37,870 bases of DNA from Planctomycetota bacterium (lineage in GTDB: Bacteria; Planctomycetota; Brocadiia; Brocadiales; Brocadiaceae). A model generated the notes under the pieces. It did not search any database and had not been told where the DNA came from. It saw only the letters and a list, made by a program, of their open reading frames with translations. Where the stretch lies: the NCBI GenBank assembly GCA_016188675.1, contig JACPHJ010000045.1, forward strand, positions 1 to 37,870. The letters run 5' to 3'. Shown here piece after piece: positions 12,100-20,451 of the stretch; position 1 is the stretch's first letter, and the number at the start of each line of letters is the position of its first letter. A program made the position numbers and the translations under genes.

Positions 12100-13824
12100 C
12101 TAATACTTTCTTTCCTTCGGTTCAAACGGGCCGATGTTCACGGGTTTGCAATCTAATCTTGCACCTTCCGGAGTAAAATAAGCTATTGTGTGTTTCAGCC
12201 AGCCTGCATCGTCTCTTTTGGGAAAATCGGTGCGGAAATGAGATCCTCGGCTCTCTTCACGCGCCAGAGCGCCGGCAATAACCGCCTCAGCAACATCCAG
12301 GTCGCCTTTGAGTTCCAGTGTCCATACAAGACTGAGATTGGCCCGTTTCCCGTGATAATTCAACTTAATGCGTTTGTATCGTCCCTGCAAGTCTCTGACC
12401 TCATCAAGCGCTTCTTGCAGTGTAGAAGCCTCGCGGAAAATACCTACCTTATTGTCCATAACCTTATTGAGGGACGCCTTGATATCGGCAGGTATCTCCT
12501 TTCCCTCAGATTTACATAACCCCTCTATCCTTTGTTCTGCATGCTTTAAGGCATCACTGATGACACCTTCGCCTTTCCTGCTTCCCAAACTTTGTACATA
12601 TTTAGCAGCATTACCGCCTGCAATGGCACCGAAGACGATAGTATCCAGTAATGAATTCCCACCGAGTCTATTTGCCCCATGTACACTCACACAAGCAGCT
12701 TCACCGGCCGCATACAATCCTTTCGCAGCCGTTTCGCATTCCGTGTTACAATCAATTCCGCCCATGGTGTAATGCTGTCCCGGCTGAATAGGAATCGGCG
12801 CCGTGACAGGGTCCACCCCAGCAAATTCCATACAAATATCCCGTATGCCGGGCAACCTCTGAACGATCTTTTCTTCCCCAAGATGCCTCAAATCAAGGTG
12901 TACATAGCTATTGTCAAAACCTCCGCCAGCCATGATCTCGCGCTTAATATTCCTTGCAATAATATCTCTGGGTGCAACTTCCATATCTTTTTGAGAATCG
13001 TTGTATTTCGCCAGAAATCGTTCCCCCTTGTTATTTAATAAGAAACCGCCCTCGCCGCGGCATCCTTCGGTAATCAGTATGTTTTTCCCTAAAAGGGTAG
13101 TAGGATGAAACTGGATAAATTCCATATCCTTTAACGCCACACCAGCCCAATAGGGCACGGCCATACCCATGCCCGTATTAATCAGGGCATTGGTGCTGCT
13201 TCCGTACATACGGCCGGCTCCCCCGGTCGCAAAGATTACTGCCCCAGCCTGAAATGCCTCCAGTCTTCCGCTCACAATATCCAACGCAATCACACCAACA
13301 CAAACCCCCTCTTCAACTACAAGGTCTGTTACCAGCCATTCTTCATAGATTACGATCTCGTTCCGTTCAGCCGACTGTTTGAATCTGATGGTTTGCTGAT
13401 AGAGGGTGTGCAAGAGGGCATGTCCCGTCTTATCAGCGGCATAACAGGTACGCGGGAAACCTGCGCCGCCAAAGGGCCTTTGGGCAATTTTTCCTTCGCT
13501 GGTTCGGCTGAAGGGACATCCCCAGTGCTCCATCTCGTAAATGCGTTCGGCCGCCTCTTTGGTCATACGGATAACGGCATCCTGGTCTGCCAGGTAATCG
13601 CTCCCCTTCACCGTATCGAAGGCGTGTTTTTCACAGGTATCGTAAACACCGCGAGGGTGATTCCCCAGCGGTGCGTTGATTCCTCCCTGTGCGGCGACGG
13701 AATGCGACCGGATGGGGTGTACCTTTGAGATGACGGCAACCTTGACATTATGGCGATTGAGCTCAATGGCAGCCCTGAGACCTGCCAGACCTCCACCCAC
13801 CACAATGGCATCATGGTAAATCAT
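12100..13824 (-). CDS. sdhA: Succinate dehydrogenase/fumarate reductase flavoprotein subunit
   Basis: A 574-residue FAD enzyme subunit that oxidises succinate to fumarate in complex II. The Rossmann FAD motif is VVGGGLAGLRAAIE (residues 8-21). RSHSVAAQGGINA (39-51) contains H41, the His expected to carry the covalent FAD. The active-site region reads QFHPTTL, and QHYTMGGIDCN is the conserved C-terminal capping motif. It starts at ATG 13824 with an AAGGAAA ribosome site. The cytochrome b anchor genes lie upstream on the same strand but are separated by a DUF4143 ATPase gene. No sdhB iron-sulfur subunit follows; only a MITE-like element and the convergent czcA. Confidence 0.95.
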   Translation of the reverse strand: MIYHDAIVVGGGLAGLRAAIELNRHNVKVAVISKVHPIRSHSVAAQGGINAPLGNHPRGVYDTCEKHAFDTVKGSDYLADQDAVIRMTKEAAERIYEMEHWGCPFSRTSEGKIAQRPFGGAGFPRTCYAADKTGHALLHTLYQQTIRFKQSAERNEIVIYEEWLVTDLVVEEGVCVGVIALDIVSGRLEAFQAGAVIFATGGAGRMYGSSTNALINTGMGMAVPYWAGVALKDMEFIQFHPTTLLGKNILITEGCRGEGGFLLNNKGERFLAKYNDSQKDMEVAPRDIIARNIKREIMAGGGFDNSYVHLDLRHLGEEKIVQRLPGIRDICMEFAGVDPVTAPIPIQPGQHYTMGGIDCNTECETAAKGLYAAGEAACVSVHGANRLGGNSLLDTIVFGAIAGGNAAKYVQSLGSRKGEGVISDALKHAEQRIEGLCKSEGKEIPADIKASLNKVMDNKVGIFREASTLQEALDEVRDLQGRYKRIKLNYHGKRANLSLVWTLELKGDLDVAEAVIAGALAREESRGSHFRTDFPKRDDAGWLKHTIAYFTPEGARLDCKPVNIGPFEPKERKY

Positions 13825-13852
13825 AAAATTTCCTTATATAACTTTTTTTCAT

Positions 13853-15286
13853 CTAATCAAACAGTAACAAGAAATGAGGAAGCGGCATGTAAATAAGGTC
13901 TTCCTTCTTCCCAAAGGCATCCCATTTCTTGGTGACAACAATTCCTGTAGAGCATTTAATACGCTTGCAAAAATTCTTGATTGTCCTTAATTCGATATCT
14001 TGAACTTGCTCTTTATATTTTACTTCAATAGGCATATAATTGGAGGCTCCGAGATAGACAATAAAATCTACCTCAGAATCCTTTTCTCTCAGATAATTGA
14101 TATTAACAGTACCTTCCCATTTCTTAAGCGCATTAAAAACAAGATTTTCGGCGTAAAGACCGAGCACTTGGGTGTCTTTTAAAAGACTTTCCTGAATCCG
14201 CAAAATTGCATTTCTCAGCGCAAGATCAACAAGATAACATTTAACATTGCCCTTTCTTACCTTTATTTGACTTTTAGTAAATTTTTCAACATGGCGTATC
14301 AAGTCTGTCATTTCGAGAAGGGGAAAATACTTCTCAATACTTGCCCTGTTAATTCCCAAAGTTTTGGATATTTGCTGAAAATTTATTTCACGTCCGGGAT
14401 TTTCCAACATGGAAATATAAAATCTCTTCAACATCTCGGGCTTCCTGAGTTCCACGGCCAACACGAGGTCTTCTAAAATTACCTTTTCAACCTGATTGTC
14501 AAAAAGGTATGATTGCTTTGTTTCCCAATCTGGTAGTGTCCAGACTTCGGGAAATCCTCCCTCTATCAGGAACCTCTCAAGATTTTCTTCGACATTTTGC
14601 CTTATTTCTAAAGGAATCGGAGGTATACTAACTCCCTGCAAATCTGCATATTCAGGATGTTTTGTCAACATTCCCATTACAGCTTTGCCAGTTTTATAGA
14701 TTTCATTCAATTGGTTTATCAATAAGGTATTTTCACAATTATGAAAAAGGAGAAATTCTCTGAATGAAAAAGGCAAAATATGAAAATCCTTTATACGTCC
14801 TATAAGACTCTCCCTGCTCTTCTTAAAGATAGGAGATGATGCCGAACCTGAAATTGCAAATCTTACCGGATAATGAAGGTCATAGTATTTCTTTAGAAAA
14901 AGTTCCCACCGTTCAAACCGTTGAACCTCATCTAAAAAGATATACATTTGGTGGGTGTCTGCCTTTTTTCGTGCCTCATCCATCAACGAATCAAAAAATT
15001 TATCATGCTTAACCTCAGAACGAAACAATGCTGGGTCATCCATTGAGTAGTAAATAATTTTATCGGGTTTTACACCTTCACCGATGAGTTTCTTTACAAT
15101 TTGTTTAATAATCGTGCTTTTCCCTACTCTCCTTGGCCCTGTGATGGAAATTATTTGCGGGGTTTCTTTCAAACCCTTATAAATTTCATCGAAAATTGGG
15201 CGATGAAATGAAGGTAGACGTTCAAATGCCTTTTCGAGATTTTCCCACCATGGGTTATAAGGAATTAGTAACTCTTTGTATTCCAA
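13853..15286 (-). CDS. AAA+ ATPase with DUF4143 C-terminal domain
   Basis: A 477-residue protein from a TTG start at 15286, with an AAGGAG site about 6 nt upstream. Walker A is GPRRVGKSTIIKQ (about residues 50-62) and Walker B is YIFLDEVQRFERWE (about 115-128). A winged-helix-like middle (ISKTLGINRASIEKYF) and a C-terminal PD-(D/E)XK-like DUF4143 region (LVFNALKKWEG, REKDSEVDFIVYL, MPIEVKYKEQ) follow. This family is common in bacteria and archaea and often behaves as a mobile accessory gene; function is unknown. It sits 28 bp before sdhA and 81 bp after the anchor genes, interrupting an otherwise normal sdh operon. Confidence 0.88.
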   Translation of the reverse strand: MEYKELLIPYNPWWENLEKAFERLPSFHRPIFDEIYKGLKETPQIISITGPRRVGKSTIIKQIVKKLIGEGVKPDKIIYYSMDDPALFRSEVKHDKFFDSLMDEARKKADTHQMYIFLDEVQRFERWELFLKKYYDLHYPVRFAISGSASSPIFKKSRESLIGRIKDFHILPFSFREFLLFHNCENTLLINQLNEIYKTGKAVMGMLTKHPEYADLQGVSIPPIPLEIRQNVEENLERFLIEGGFPEVWTLPDWETKQSYLFDNQVEKVILEDLVLAVELRKPEMLKRFYISMLENPGREINFQQISKTLGINRASIEKYFPLLEMTDLIRHVEKFTKSQIKVRKGNVKCYLVDLALRNAILRIQESLLKDTQVLGLYAENLVFNALKKWEGTVNINYLREKDSEVDFIVYLGASNYMPIEVKYKEQVQDIELRTIKNFCKRIKCSTGIVVTKKWDAFGKKEDLIYMPLPHFLLLFD

Positions 15287-15367
15287 TGAGATACTCCTTG
15301 TTTCCCGATTATGCTTATTATAGATAGCATAATTGGGAAATGATGTGAATTGTCTTATATTTTGATA

Positions 15368-15748
15368 CTACAAAAGCACCGTTTTAACACCAACCGCGGC
15401 GATTAAAAGAAAGACCAGGAGCGATATCCACAACAACCTCTTTTGTATGCGCGTAAGACACCAGAAGTCCGCGATTGTAATCCGTATCCCGTTCAGCAGG
15501 TGTATAGCAACAACAAGGAGTAAAACATATTGAAAGATGTATCCGCTCTTAGTATCAAACTTACTGATCGCATAATCATAGGCGTCTTTGCCGCGAAAGA
15601 CAGAACTCAGGGTAAAAATATGTAAAAATAAAAATACGGTAACTGCCACACCGGTAATCCTGTGTATCCAGAATGACAACATGCCTGGATTTCTGTTTTT
15701 TACGATATCTTTAAAACCTTCTTTTAATTTTTTACTAAACGCCGCCAT
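15368..15748 (-). CDS. sdhC: Succinate dehydrogenase cytochrome b subunit (SdhC-like anchor)
   Basis: A 126-residue membrane anchor with three helices. The motif SFWIHRITGVAVTVFLFLHI (residues 25-44) carries the Ser/Arg pair near the quinone site and candidate haem ligand His residues. AIHLLNGIRITIADF (about 80-95) is the second classic SdhC landmark. It overlaps the preceding anchor gene by 14 bp, so both are made from one message. Together they would hold the SdhA/SdhB head on the cytoplasmic membrane and pass electrons to quinone. Confidence 0.88.
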   Translation of the reverse strand: MAAFSKKLKEGFKDIVKNRNPGMLSFWIHRITGVAVTVFLFLHIFTLSSVFRGKDAYDYAISKFDTKSGYIFQYVLLLVVAIHLLNGIRITIADFWCLTRIQKRLLWISLLVFLLIAAVGVKTVLL

Positions 15749-16100
15749 TTTTTATTGCAAACCAGATAAGGACGTAACTTCCAGTGCCAAATAAAATAAC
15801 TCCCAAAAACCATAATACTTGTTTGATAATGTAGTGTGCCCTTTTGCTCATGTTAAAATCTATGAATATGCCCCAAAGCCCGTTAAGTCCGTGAAAAACA
15901 ACCAGGGCAAGGAGGCAGCAATGAAAGGCAATCCATCCGGGAGAGCAAAACCTGTTGATAATTTCATCGTAATAGCGGGAGGCGTACCGGGTGGGACTGA
16001 AGTGGAAGGTGAAGAAGTGGACAGACATCCCCATTACCAGCAACAGGGCGGTAATCCTTTGCAAAAACCACGACCAGAAACCACGCTTTTCTATGTTCAT
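15735..16100 (-). CDS. sdhD: Succinate dehydrogenase second membrane anchor (SdhD-like)
   Basis: A 121-residue protein with three hydrophobic helices. WFLQRITALLLVMGMSVHFF (about residues 11-30) and VVFHGLNGLWGIFIDF (about 67-82) match the SdhD/FrdD-like anchor pattern: an Arg after the first helix start, a possible haem-ligand His, and an HGLNG motif. It starts at ATG 16100 and runs 14 bp into the sdhC-like gene. The assignment to D rather than C rests on the second gene having the stronger SdhC signature. Confidence 0.8.
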   Translation of the reverse strand: MNIEKRGFWSWFLQRITALLLVMGMSVHFFTFHFSPTRYASRYYDEIINRFCSPGWIAFHCCLLALVVFHGLNGLWGIFIDFNMSKRAHYIIKQVLWFLGVILFGTGSYVLIWFAIKNGGV

Positions 16101-16145
16101 AGTATATGTTGCAGTAAAATCCGCCGAAGATGTCTATGTCACATA

Positions 16146-16220
16146 ACAACCCCCTAAATCCCCCTGGTTAAGGGGGACTTAATTGAAATCCCCCTTAAAA
16201 AAGGGGGGCAAGGGGGTTGT
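16146..16220. repeat. GC-rich inverted repeat (mini-element)
   Basis: A 75-bp unit from ACAACCCCCTAAATCCCCCT to GGGGGGCAAGGGGGTTGT, with inverted ends and an AACTTAATTGAA-like centre. Same family as 4572-4658 and 6897-6987. It lies between pyrE and the sdh anchor genes. Confidence 0.78.
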
Positions 16221-16244
16221 GTCTCTGCGCCTTTGCGGTGATTA

Positions 16245-16817
16245 TTACACCTTTTTATAAAGACTCATTAAATCATCTCTCGTGTAAATAGACTCAAAAA
16301 GGATGTCTCTTTTCTCGATATTTTCTCGTCCACCTTCCTGTCTGTCCACCAGCGCAATCGCTTTAATTACATTCAGATTGGACTCCCTGGCACGATCTAT
16401 GGCTTCTATCGTGGATTGGCCTGTGGTCACCACGTCGTCAACAATTACCACCTTGTCACCTTCGTTTACGTTGCCTTCAATCCACTTCATCAATCCATGT
16501 TCCTTTGCCTTTTTTCGCACCACAAAGGCGTTGATGGCATCGTCCTGCATGCCGCTCACCATGGCCGTAGCGAAGGCAATGGGGTCCGCGCCCAGGGTCA
16601 GTCCTCCAATGGCATTGACATGAAGCGGTTTGACCTTGTTGTAAAAAAGGTGACCAATCAACAGCATGGACTCGGGGTCTAATGTTGTCATCTTGCAATT
16701 AATGTAATAGTTGCTCATCCTTCCCGATACCAGTTTGAAGATAGGTTCTTCGCTGTATTTGAAGGATTTTTTAAGAAGAATTTCGAGTAGTCGTTTTTGC
16801 GCCTTAATCAGATTCAT
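16245..16817 (-). CDS. pyrE: Orotate phosphoribosyltransferase
   Basis: A 190-residue enzyme that joins orotate to PRPP to make OMP in pyrimidine synthesis. The PRPP-binding loop KVVIVDDVVTTGQSTIEAI (residues 122-140) is intact, with the acidic pair D127/D128. The N-terminal FKLVSGRMSNYYINCK matches the family pattern F.L.SG..S.YYID. FVVRKKAKEHG provides the catalytic-loop Lys residues. Length is usual for the short bacterial form. Near mdh but separated by a 92-bp gap with short TCAGT-type repeats. Confidence 0.93.
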   Translation of the reverse strand: MNLIKAQKRLLEILLKKSFKYSEEPIFKLVSGRMSNYYINCKMTTLDPESMLLIGHLFYNKVKPLHVNAIGGLTLGADPIAFATAMVSGMQDDAINAFVVRKKAKEHGLMKWIEGNVNEGDKVVIVDDVVTTGQSTIEAIDRARESNLNVIKAIALVDRQEGGRENIEKRDILFESIYTRDDLMSLYKKV

Positions 16818-16909
16818 TTTTCAGTTTTCAGTAGTCAGTTAACGGTTGCCAGTTGTCAGTTTGACTGTGGCTCTTCCATTTTCTCTTTGAGCTTTTATCT
16901 TTGAGCTTT

Positions 16910-17845
16910 TTATAATAATTTATCCACTTGTTCACACAGGGTTTTCACAGCCTCGGCAGAGCGTTTTAAGGCAGCCGATTCTTCTGCGTTGAGTTTGATT
17001 TCAAATATCTGTTCAACACCCTTTGCGCCGAGTTTTACCAGCACGCCTGCGAAGAGTCCGTTGATGCTGTATTCTCCCTCACACAAAGCAGCGCACGGCA
17101 ATATCTTCTTTTTGTCTTTTAATATTGCCTCAACCATCTCAACGACAGCAGCCGATGGGGCATAGTAGGCACTGCCTGTCTTGAGCAGATTGACAATCTC
17201 CGCCCCGCCATCCCTCGTGCGTTTTACAATGGCTTCCAGTCTTGCTTTGGGAATTAATTCCTCTACAGATACCCCTGCAACGGTCGTATATCGCGAGGAA
17301 GGAACCATAGTATCTCCGTGTCCGCCGAGCACAAAGGCATGGATATTTTCAACAGACACGTTGAGTTCCATCGCAATAAAGGTACTAAAGCGAGCTGCGT
17401 CCAGTACCCCTGCCATACCCATGATGCGATGTTTAGGAAACCGGCTCACCTTGTGCGCTACATAAGTCATGGCATCCAGTGGATTCGACACAATAATAAG
17501 AATGGCATTTGGTGAGAACTTTACAACATTTTCTACCACACCTTTAACGATACCCGCATTGATTTTGAGCAGGTCGTCCCTGCTCATTCCTGGTTTTCTT
17601 GGTACACCGGAGGTGACAACTACGATATCAGAATCCTTTGTTTCTTCGTATCCGTTCGTGCCGATAATTTTCGAATCATAGCCATAGACAGGTCCGGACT
17701 CTAAAATATCCAATGCCTTCCCCTGCGGCATGTCCTGCACAATATCCACCAGCACCACATCTCCTATCTCTTTTTCAACCAGTCGCTGCGCCGTAGTAGC
17801 GCCCACGTTTCCGGCGCCAACAACTGTTATCTTTTTTCTCGCCAC
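16910..17845 (-). CDS. mdh: Malate dehydrogenase (LDH-like type)
   Basis: A 311-residue NAD-dependent enzyme interconverting malate and oxaloacetate. The GTG start at 17845 is preceded by a strong GGAGG site 7 nt away. The dinucleotide motif is [13 protein letters not shown] (8-20). D34 after the second strand favours NAD. Substrate-loop residues R83 and R89 in [14 protein letters not shown], with Arg rather than Gln at the first position, mark malate rather than lactate dehydrogenase. The catalytic His is H176 in [10 protein letters not shown]. With icd and sdh it gives a local TCA-cycle block. Confidence 0.95.
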   Translation of the reverse strand: MARKKITVVGAGNVGATTAQRLVEKEIGDVVLVDIVQDMPQGKALDILESGPVYGYDSKIIGTNGYEETKDSDIVVVTSGVPRKPGMSRDDLLKINAGIVKGVVENVVKFSPNAILIIVSNPLDAMTYVAHKVSRFPKHRIMGMAGVLDAARFSTFIAMELNVSVENIHAFVLGGHGDTMVPSSRYTTVAGVSVEELIPKARLEAIVKRTRDGGAEIVNLLKTGSAYYAPSAAVVEMVEAILKDKKKILPCAALCEGEYSINGLFAGVLVKLGAKGVEQIFEIKLNAEESAALKRSAEAVKTLCEQVDKLL

Positions 17846-17961
17846 AGTAAAACCTCCGTAAAATCAACAACAAAAACTAAATTTTCTCCATTATTTGTCA
17901 TTCCCCGCAAGCGGTAATCCAATCGCTTTTGACTTATTTTTACCCTATTGTTGTTTTTTCT

Positions 17962-18306
17962 TTATTTCAAATCTAAAAATTTCTTTAGTGTATTTTCCAT
18001 TAAAATGAGGTCTTTATGAGAAAGGTTACCTAGTTTTTTCAAAATCAGAGTTTGTTCAATAGTTGATATAGCCGGTTTGATAGAAGAAGACTTTAACAAA
18101 CCAGCTTCCCGCCAATCTTCTATCAAACATTCTCCTATGGTAAAAGTTTTATCTGTTTTTCCCGTAATTGCCATAATAACAATGTCAGAGGAGTTATTGT
18201 TATAAACATCAGAACTTATAATTACCGCCGGACGTTTCTTTGTGGTAGTTTGATTGCTGAATGGAAAAGGGACAAGAACGACATCTCCTCTCTTATAGAC
18301 TGTCAT
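17962..18306 (-). CDS. MazF/PemK-type toxin (endoribonuclease)
   Basis: A 114-residue protein. The frame is open to 18378, but ATG at 18306 is the right start because translation then opens with MTVYKRGDVVLVPFPFSNQ, the classic MazF/PemK beginning. KKRPAVIISSD is the conserved strand pair containing the catalytic Arg region, and KSSSIKPAISTIEQ matches the second catalytic segment (Ser/Thr before the K..). The start overlaps the end of the antitoxin gene by 14 bp. Expected to cut mRNA when its partner is degraded. Confidence 0.85.
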   Translation of the reverse strand: MTVYKRGDVVLVPFPFSNQTTTKKRPAVIISSDVYNNNSSDIVIMAITGKTDKTFTIGECLIEDWREAGLLKSSSIKPAISTIEQTLILKKLGNLSHKDLILMENTLKKFLDLK

Positions 18307-18490
18307 AAATTGCGTCCTCTTCGTTGTCCCATATTTTTTTGAATGACGTAATGGATAAAACCTGAGAGGTTTTTGCAATCATGCTTCTTTCTCTTTTGTT
18401 CTCTAAAAACTGGATGAAATCAAAGACCTCTGGAAGAAGATTTTCCGGAAGTTTATCAATTTCTTTCTTTATCATTTCTTTAACCGACAT
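18293..18490 (-). CDS. Antitoxin partner (DUF2281/VapB-like)
   Basis: A 65-residue protein beginning MSVKEMIKKEIDKLPENLLPEVFDFIQFLENKRERS as a pattern of two helices; the LP..L..E..DFI.FL motif is typical of DUF2281-type antitoxins. The C-terminal half (KIWDNEEDAIYDSL) is acidic and flexible and would wrap the toxin. It lies directly upstream of and overlaps the MazF-like toxin gene, the usual antitoxin-first order. AAGGAGG precedes the start. Confidence 0.82.
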   Translation of the reverse strand: MSVKEMIKKEIDKLPENLLPEVFDFIQFLENKRERSMIAKTSQVLSITSFKKIWDNEEDAIYDSL

Positions 18491-18573
18491 TTTGTATCCT
18501 CCTTCAACAACTCTTTTATTTGCACTTCTTTATAATTATTTAGGCTATTTCTCTTTTTAATAAAATTTCTAGT

Positions 18574-18675
18574 TCAAGTAGACATTCTGCCCCTTTGAGT
18601 AAAATAGGCAAACCCAAATTTATTGAGAATTGAAATAACTTCTTTTCCAGAAAGCCTTTTCAATTTAGGCGACAT
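18574..18675 (-). pseudogene. Truncated HicA toxin remnant
   Basis: ATG at 18675 opens a 33-codon frame starting MSPKLKRLSGKEVISILNKF and followed by GFAYFTQRGR, which is the first half of the HicA fold (LSGKEVI..L.K.GF...RQRGSH). The frame then stops at TGA 18574-18576 where the catalytic His (GSH) segment should be. The start overlaps the end of the HicB remnant by 11 bp, as in working hicBA pairs. The lost His and missing second half mean no RNase activity. Confidence 0.75.
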
Positions 18676-18918
18676 GAGCTATAGCTTCCAGCTCCATAGT
18701 TACTAATAAAGTTGGATTAGGCGCTAAACCTAACTCAGATAAATCCTCATTCTCCAAATGTAACGCAACTGCCTCCTTTTGATTACAATTGTTTCATCCA
18801 GGGTTTTCCCCTGAGTTACAACCGCGATCTCAAGGCACTCTGCTTCGTAGTATTCTTCGCCTTTCCTGATAAATGCCTTAATTGTATGCTGAAGATTTTC
18901 TTGCCTTTCGTGAACCAT
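18665..18918 (-). pseudogene. HicB antitoxin gene with a 1-base frameshift
   Basis: It starts at ATG 18918 (MVHERQENLQHTIKAFIRKGEEYYEAECLEIAVVTQGKTLDETI). The HicB pattern breaks near 18780. In the neighbouring frame it resumes as KEAVALHLENEDLSELGLAP, then NPTLLVTMELEAIAHVA and a stop at 18665. The 254-nt length is one base short of a whole number of codons, so a single-base deletion explains the break. Restored, it would be an 84-residue HicB-type protein. Paired with the truncated HicA behind it, this is a dead module. Confidence 0.8.
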
Positions 18919-18985
18919 CTTTTACCCCCCTGCATTTAAACTATAATCTCTTCTTCCTATTTCATACCTATTCACGACTAAATAA

Positions 18986-20230
18986 TCATCTCTCCATATT
19001 TTTGACAATTTCATCGGCAAATTCCGAGCATTTCACTAATTTAGCGCCTTTCATCTGCCGTTCTAGGTCATAGGTCACTGTCTTCCTTTGAATGGTTTTT
19101 TCCAATGCCTTCACAATCATGCTTGCTGCCTCATCCCATCCCAGATGTTCAAGCATCATGACTCCCGACAAGATGACAGAACCAGGATTCACCACATCCT
19201 TTCCCGCATATTTTGGGGCAGTGCCGTGGGTGGCTTCAAAGACGGCTGCCTTATCGCCAATATTTGCACCGGGAGCCATACCCAGACCGCCCACCTGGGC
19301 TGCACAGGCATCGGAGATATAATCGCCATTGAGATTTGGCGTGGCAATTACCTCATACTCCTCAGGTCTCAGGAGTACCTGCTGGAACATGGCATCGGCA
19401 ATCCTGTCCTTTACAACGATCTTTCCTTTTGGAACGACGCCATTGTGCTTTTTCTGGACATCTTCTTCTGTTACTGTGAATTTAGAAAATTCTTCTTTTG
19501 CCACCTCGTATCCCCACTCACGAAATGCGCCCTCGGTAAATTTCATAATATTTCCCTTGTGCATGAGGGTCACACTCTTTTTCCCTTTATCAATGGCGTA
19601 CTGTATGGCGCGTCTTACCAGTCTTTTCGAGCCAAATACGCTCATTGGTTTAATACCAATACCCGAATCCTTTCGCACCTTTTTCCCAAGTTCTTTCTCT
19701 ATAAATGCGATGAGTTTCTTTGCCTCCGGAGAGCTTTTCTTGTATTCAATCCCTGCATACACGTCCTCAGTATTTTCCCGGAAAATGACAACATGCAACT
19801 TTTCAGGTGATTTTACGGGACTGGGCACGCCGTCAAAATAACGCACAGGCCGGACGCAGGCATACAAATCAAGCTCCTGTCTGAGGGTTACGTTAAGACT
19901 CCTGATACCGCCGCCGACAGGCGTTGTAAGTGGCCCCTTGATAGCCACTTTATATTTCTTAATGGCATCGAGGGTATCTCTAGGAAGCCATTCACCGTAC
20001 TCATTAAAGGCATGTTCACCAGCAAATATTTCCTTCCAATAAATACGCTTTTTATTTTTATAAGCCTTACTTAACGCAGCATCAAAGACACGGACAGATG
20101 CATTCCAGATGTCCGGACCGGTGCCGTCACCCTTGATAAATGGGATAATCGGGTCGTTTGGAACTACCAGACGGTTCTTTTCTATTTTTATTGGTGTACC
20201 ACTATTTGAGCTATCATTCTTTTTGGGCAA
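18986..20230 (-). CDS. icd: Isocitrate dehydrogenase, NADP-type
   Basis: A 414-residue enzyme converting isocitrate to 2-oxoglutarate and CO2. The start is TTG at 20230 with GAGGAGG 8 nt upstream. [14 protein letters not shown] is the N-terminal landmark. [24 protein letters not shown] (from residue 109) carries the substrate Arg residues and S111, equivalent to the phosphorylatable serine of E. coli Icd. [16 protein letters not shown] with the Lys-Tyr pair, and TVTYDLERQ near the C terminus, are NADP-selecting residues. Transcribed divergently from the DinG-like helicase gene. Confidence 0.95.
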   Translation of the reverse strand: MPKKNDSSNSGTPIKIEKNRLVVPNDPIIPFIKGDGTGPDIWNASVRVFDAALSKAYKNKKRIYWKEIFAGEHAFNEYGEWLPRDTLDAIKKYKVAIKGPLTTPVGGGIRSLNVTLRQELDLYACVRPVRYFDGVPSPVKSPEKLHVVIFRENTEDVYAGIEYKKSSPEAKKLIAFIEKELGKKVRKDSGIGIKPMSVFGSKRLVRRAIQYAIDKGKKSVTLMHKGNIMKFTEGAFREWGYEVAKEEFSKFTVTEEDVQKKHNGVVPKGKIVVKDRIADAMFQQVLLRPEEYEVIATPNLNGDYISDACAAQVGGLGMAPGANIGDKAAVFEATHGTAPKYAGKDVVNPGSVILSGVMMLEHLGWDEAASMIVKALEKTIQRKTVTYDLERQMKGAKLVKCSEFADEIVKNMER

Positions 20231-20418
20231 TGCCGTTACCTCCTCTTAGGATTTCTTTTGAATTTTGTCTTTAATATCAACCATGTTTGTTCGATAAATA
20301 TATTTTTTACGGATATATTTTCTCAGCTATACTACATATACAGAGGTCTTATTTCAACTTAATATTTTTGGTTTAGAATGCGATTTTTGACACTATTCTT
20401 TAAATCTGTTTTTCATTG

Positions 20419-20424
20419 TATAAT
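20419..20424 (+). promoter_or_regulatory. Possible -10 box for the DinG-like gene
   Basis: A perfect TATAAT lies 28 bp before the ATG at 20452. The best-spaced -35 (TTCTTT, 17 bp upstream) is weak; a better TTGACA exists but is 26 bp away. There is no clear ribosome site before the ATG, so a short leader is likely. Confidence 0.4.
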
Positions 20425-20451
20425 CTACGCCTTTTGTCTTATACTTAAATC

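Noticed and set aside
19088..19810. 240-codon frame opposite icd
   Set aside because: Antisense shadow; icd is certain on the other strand.
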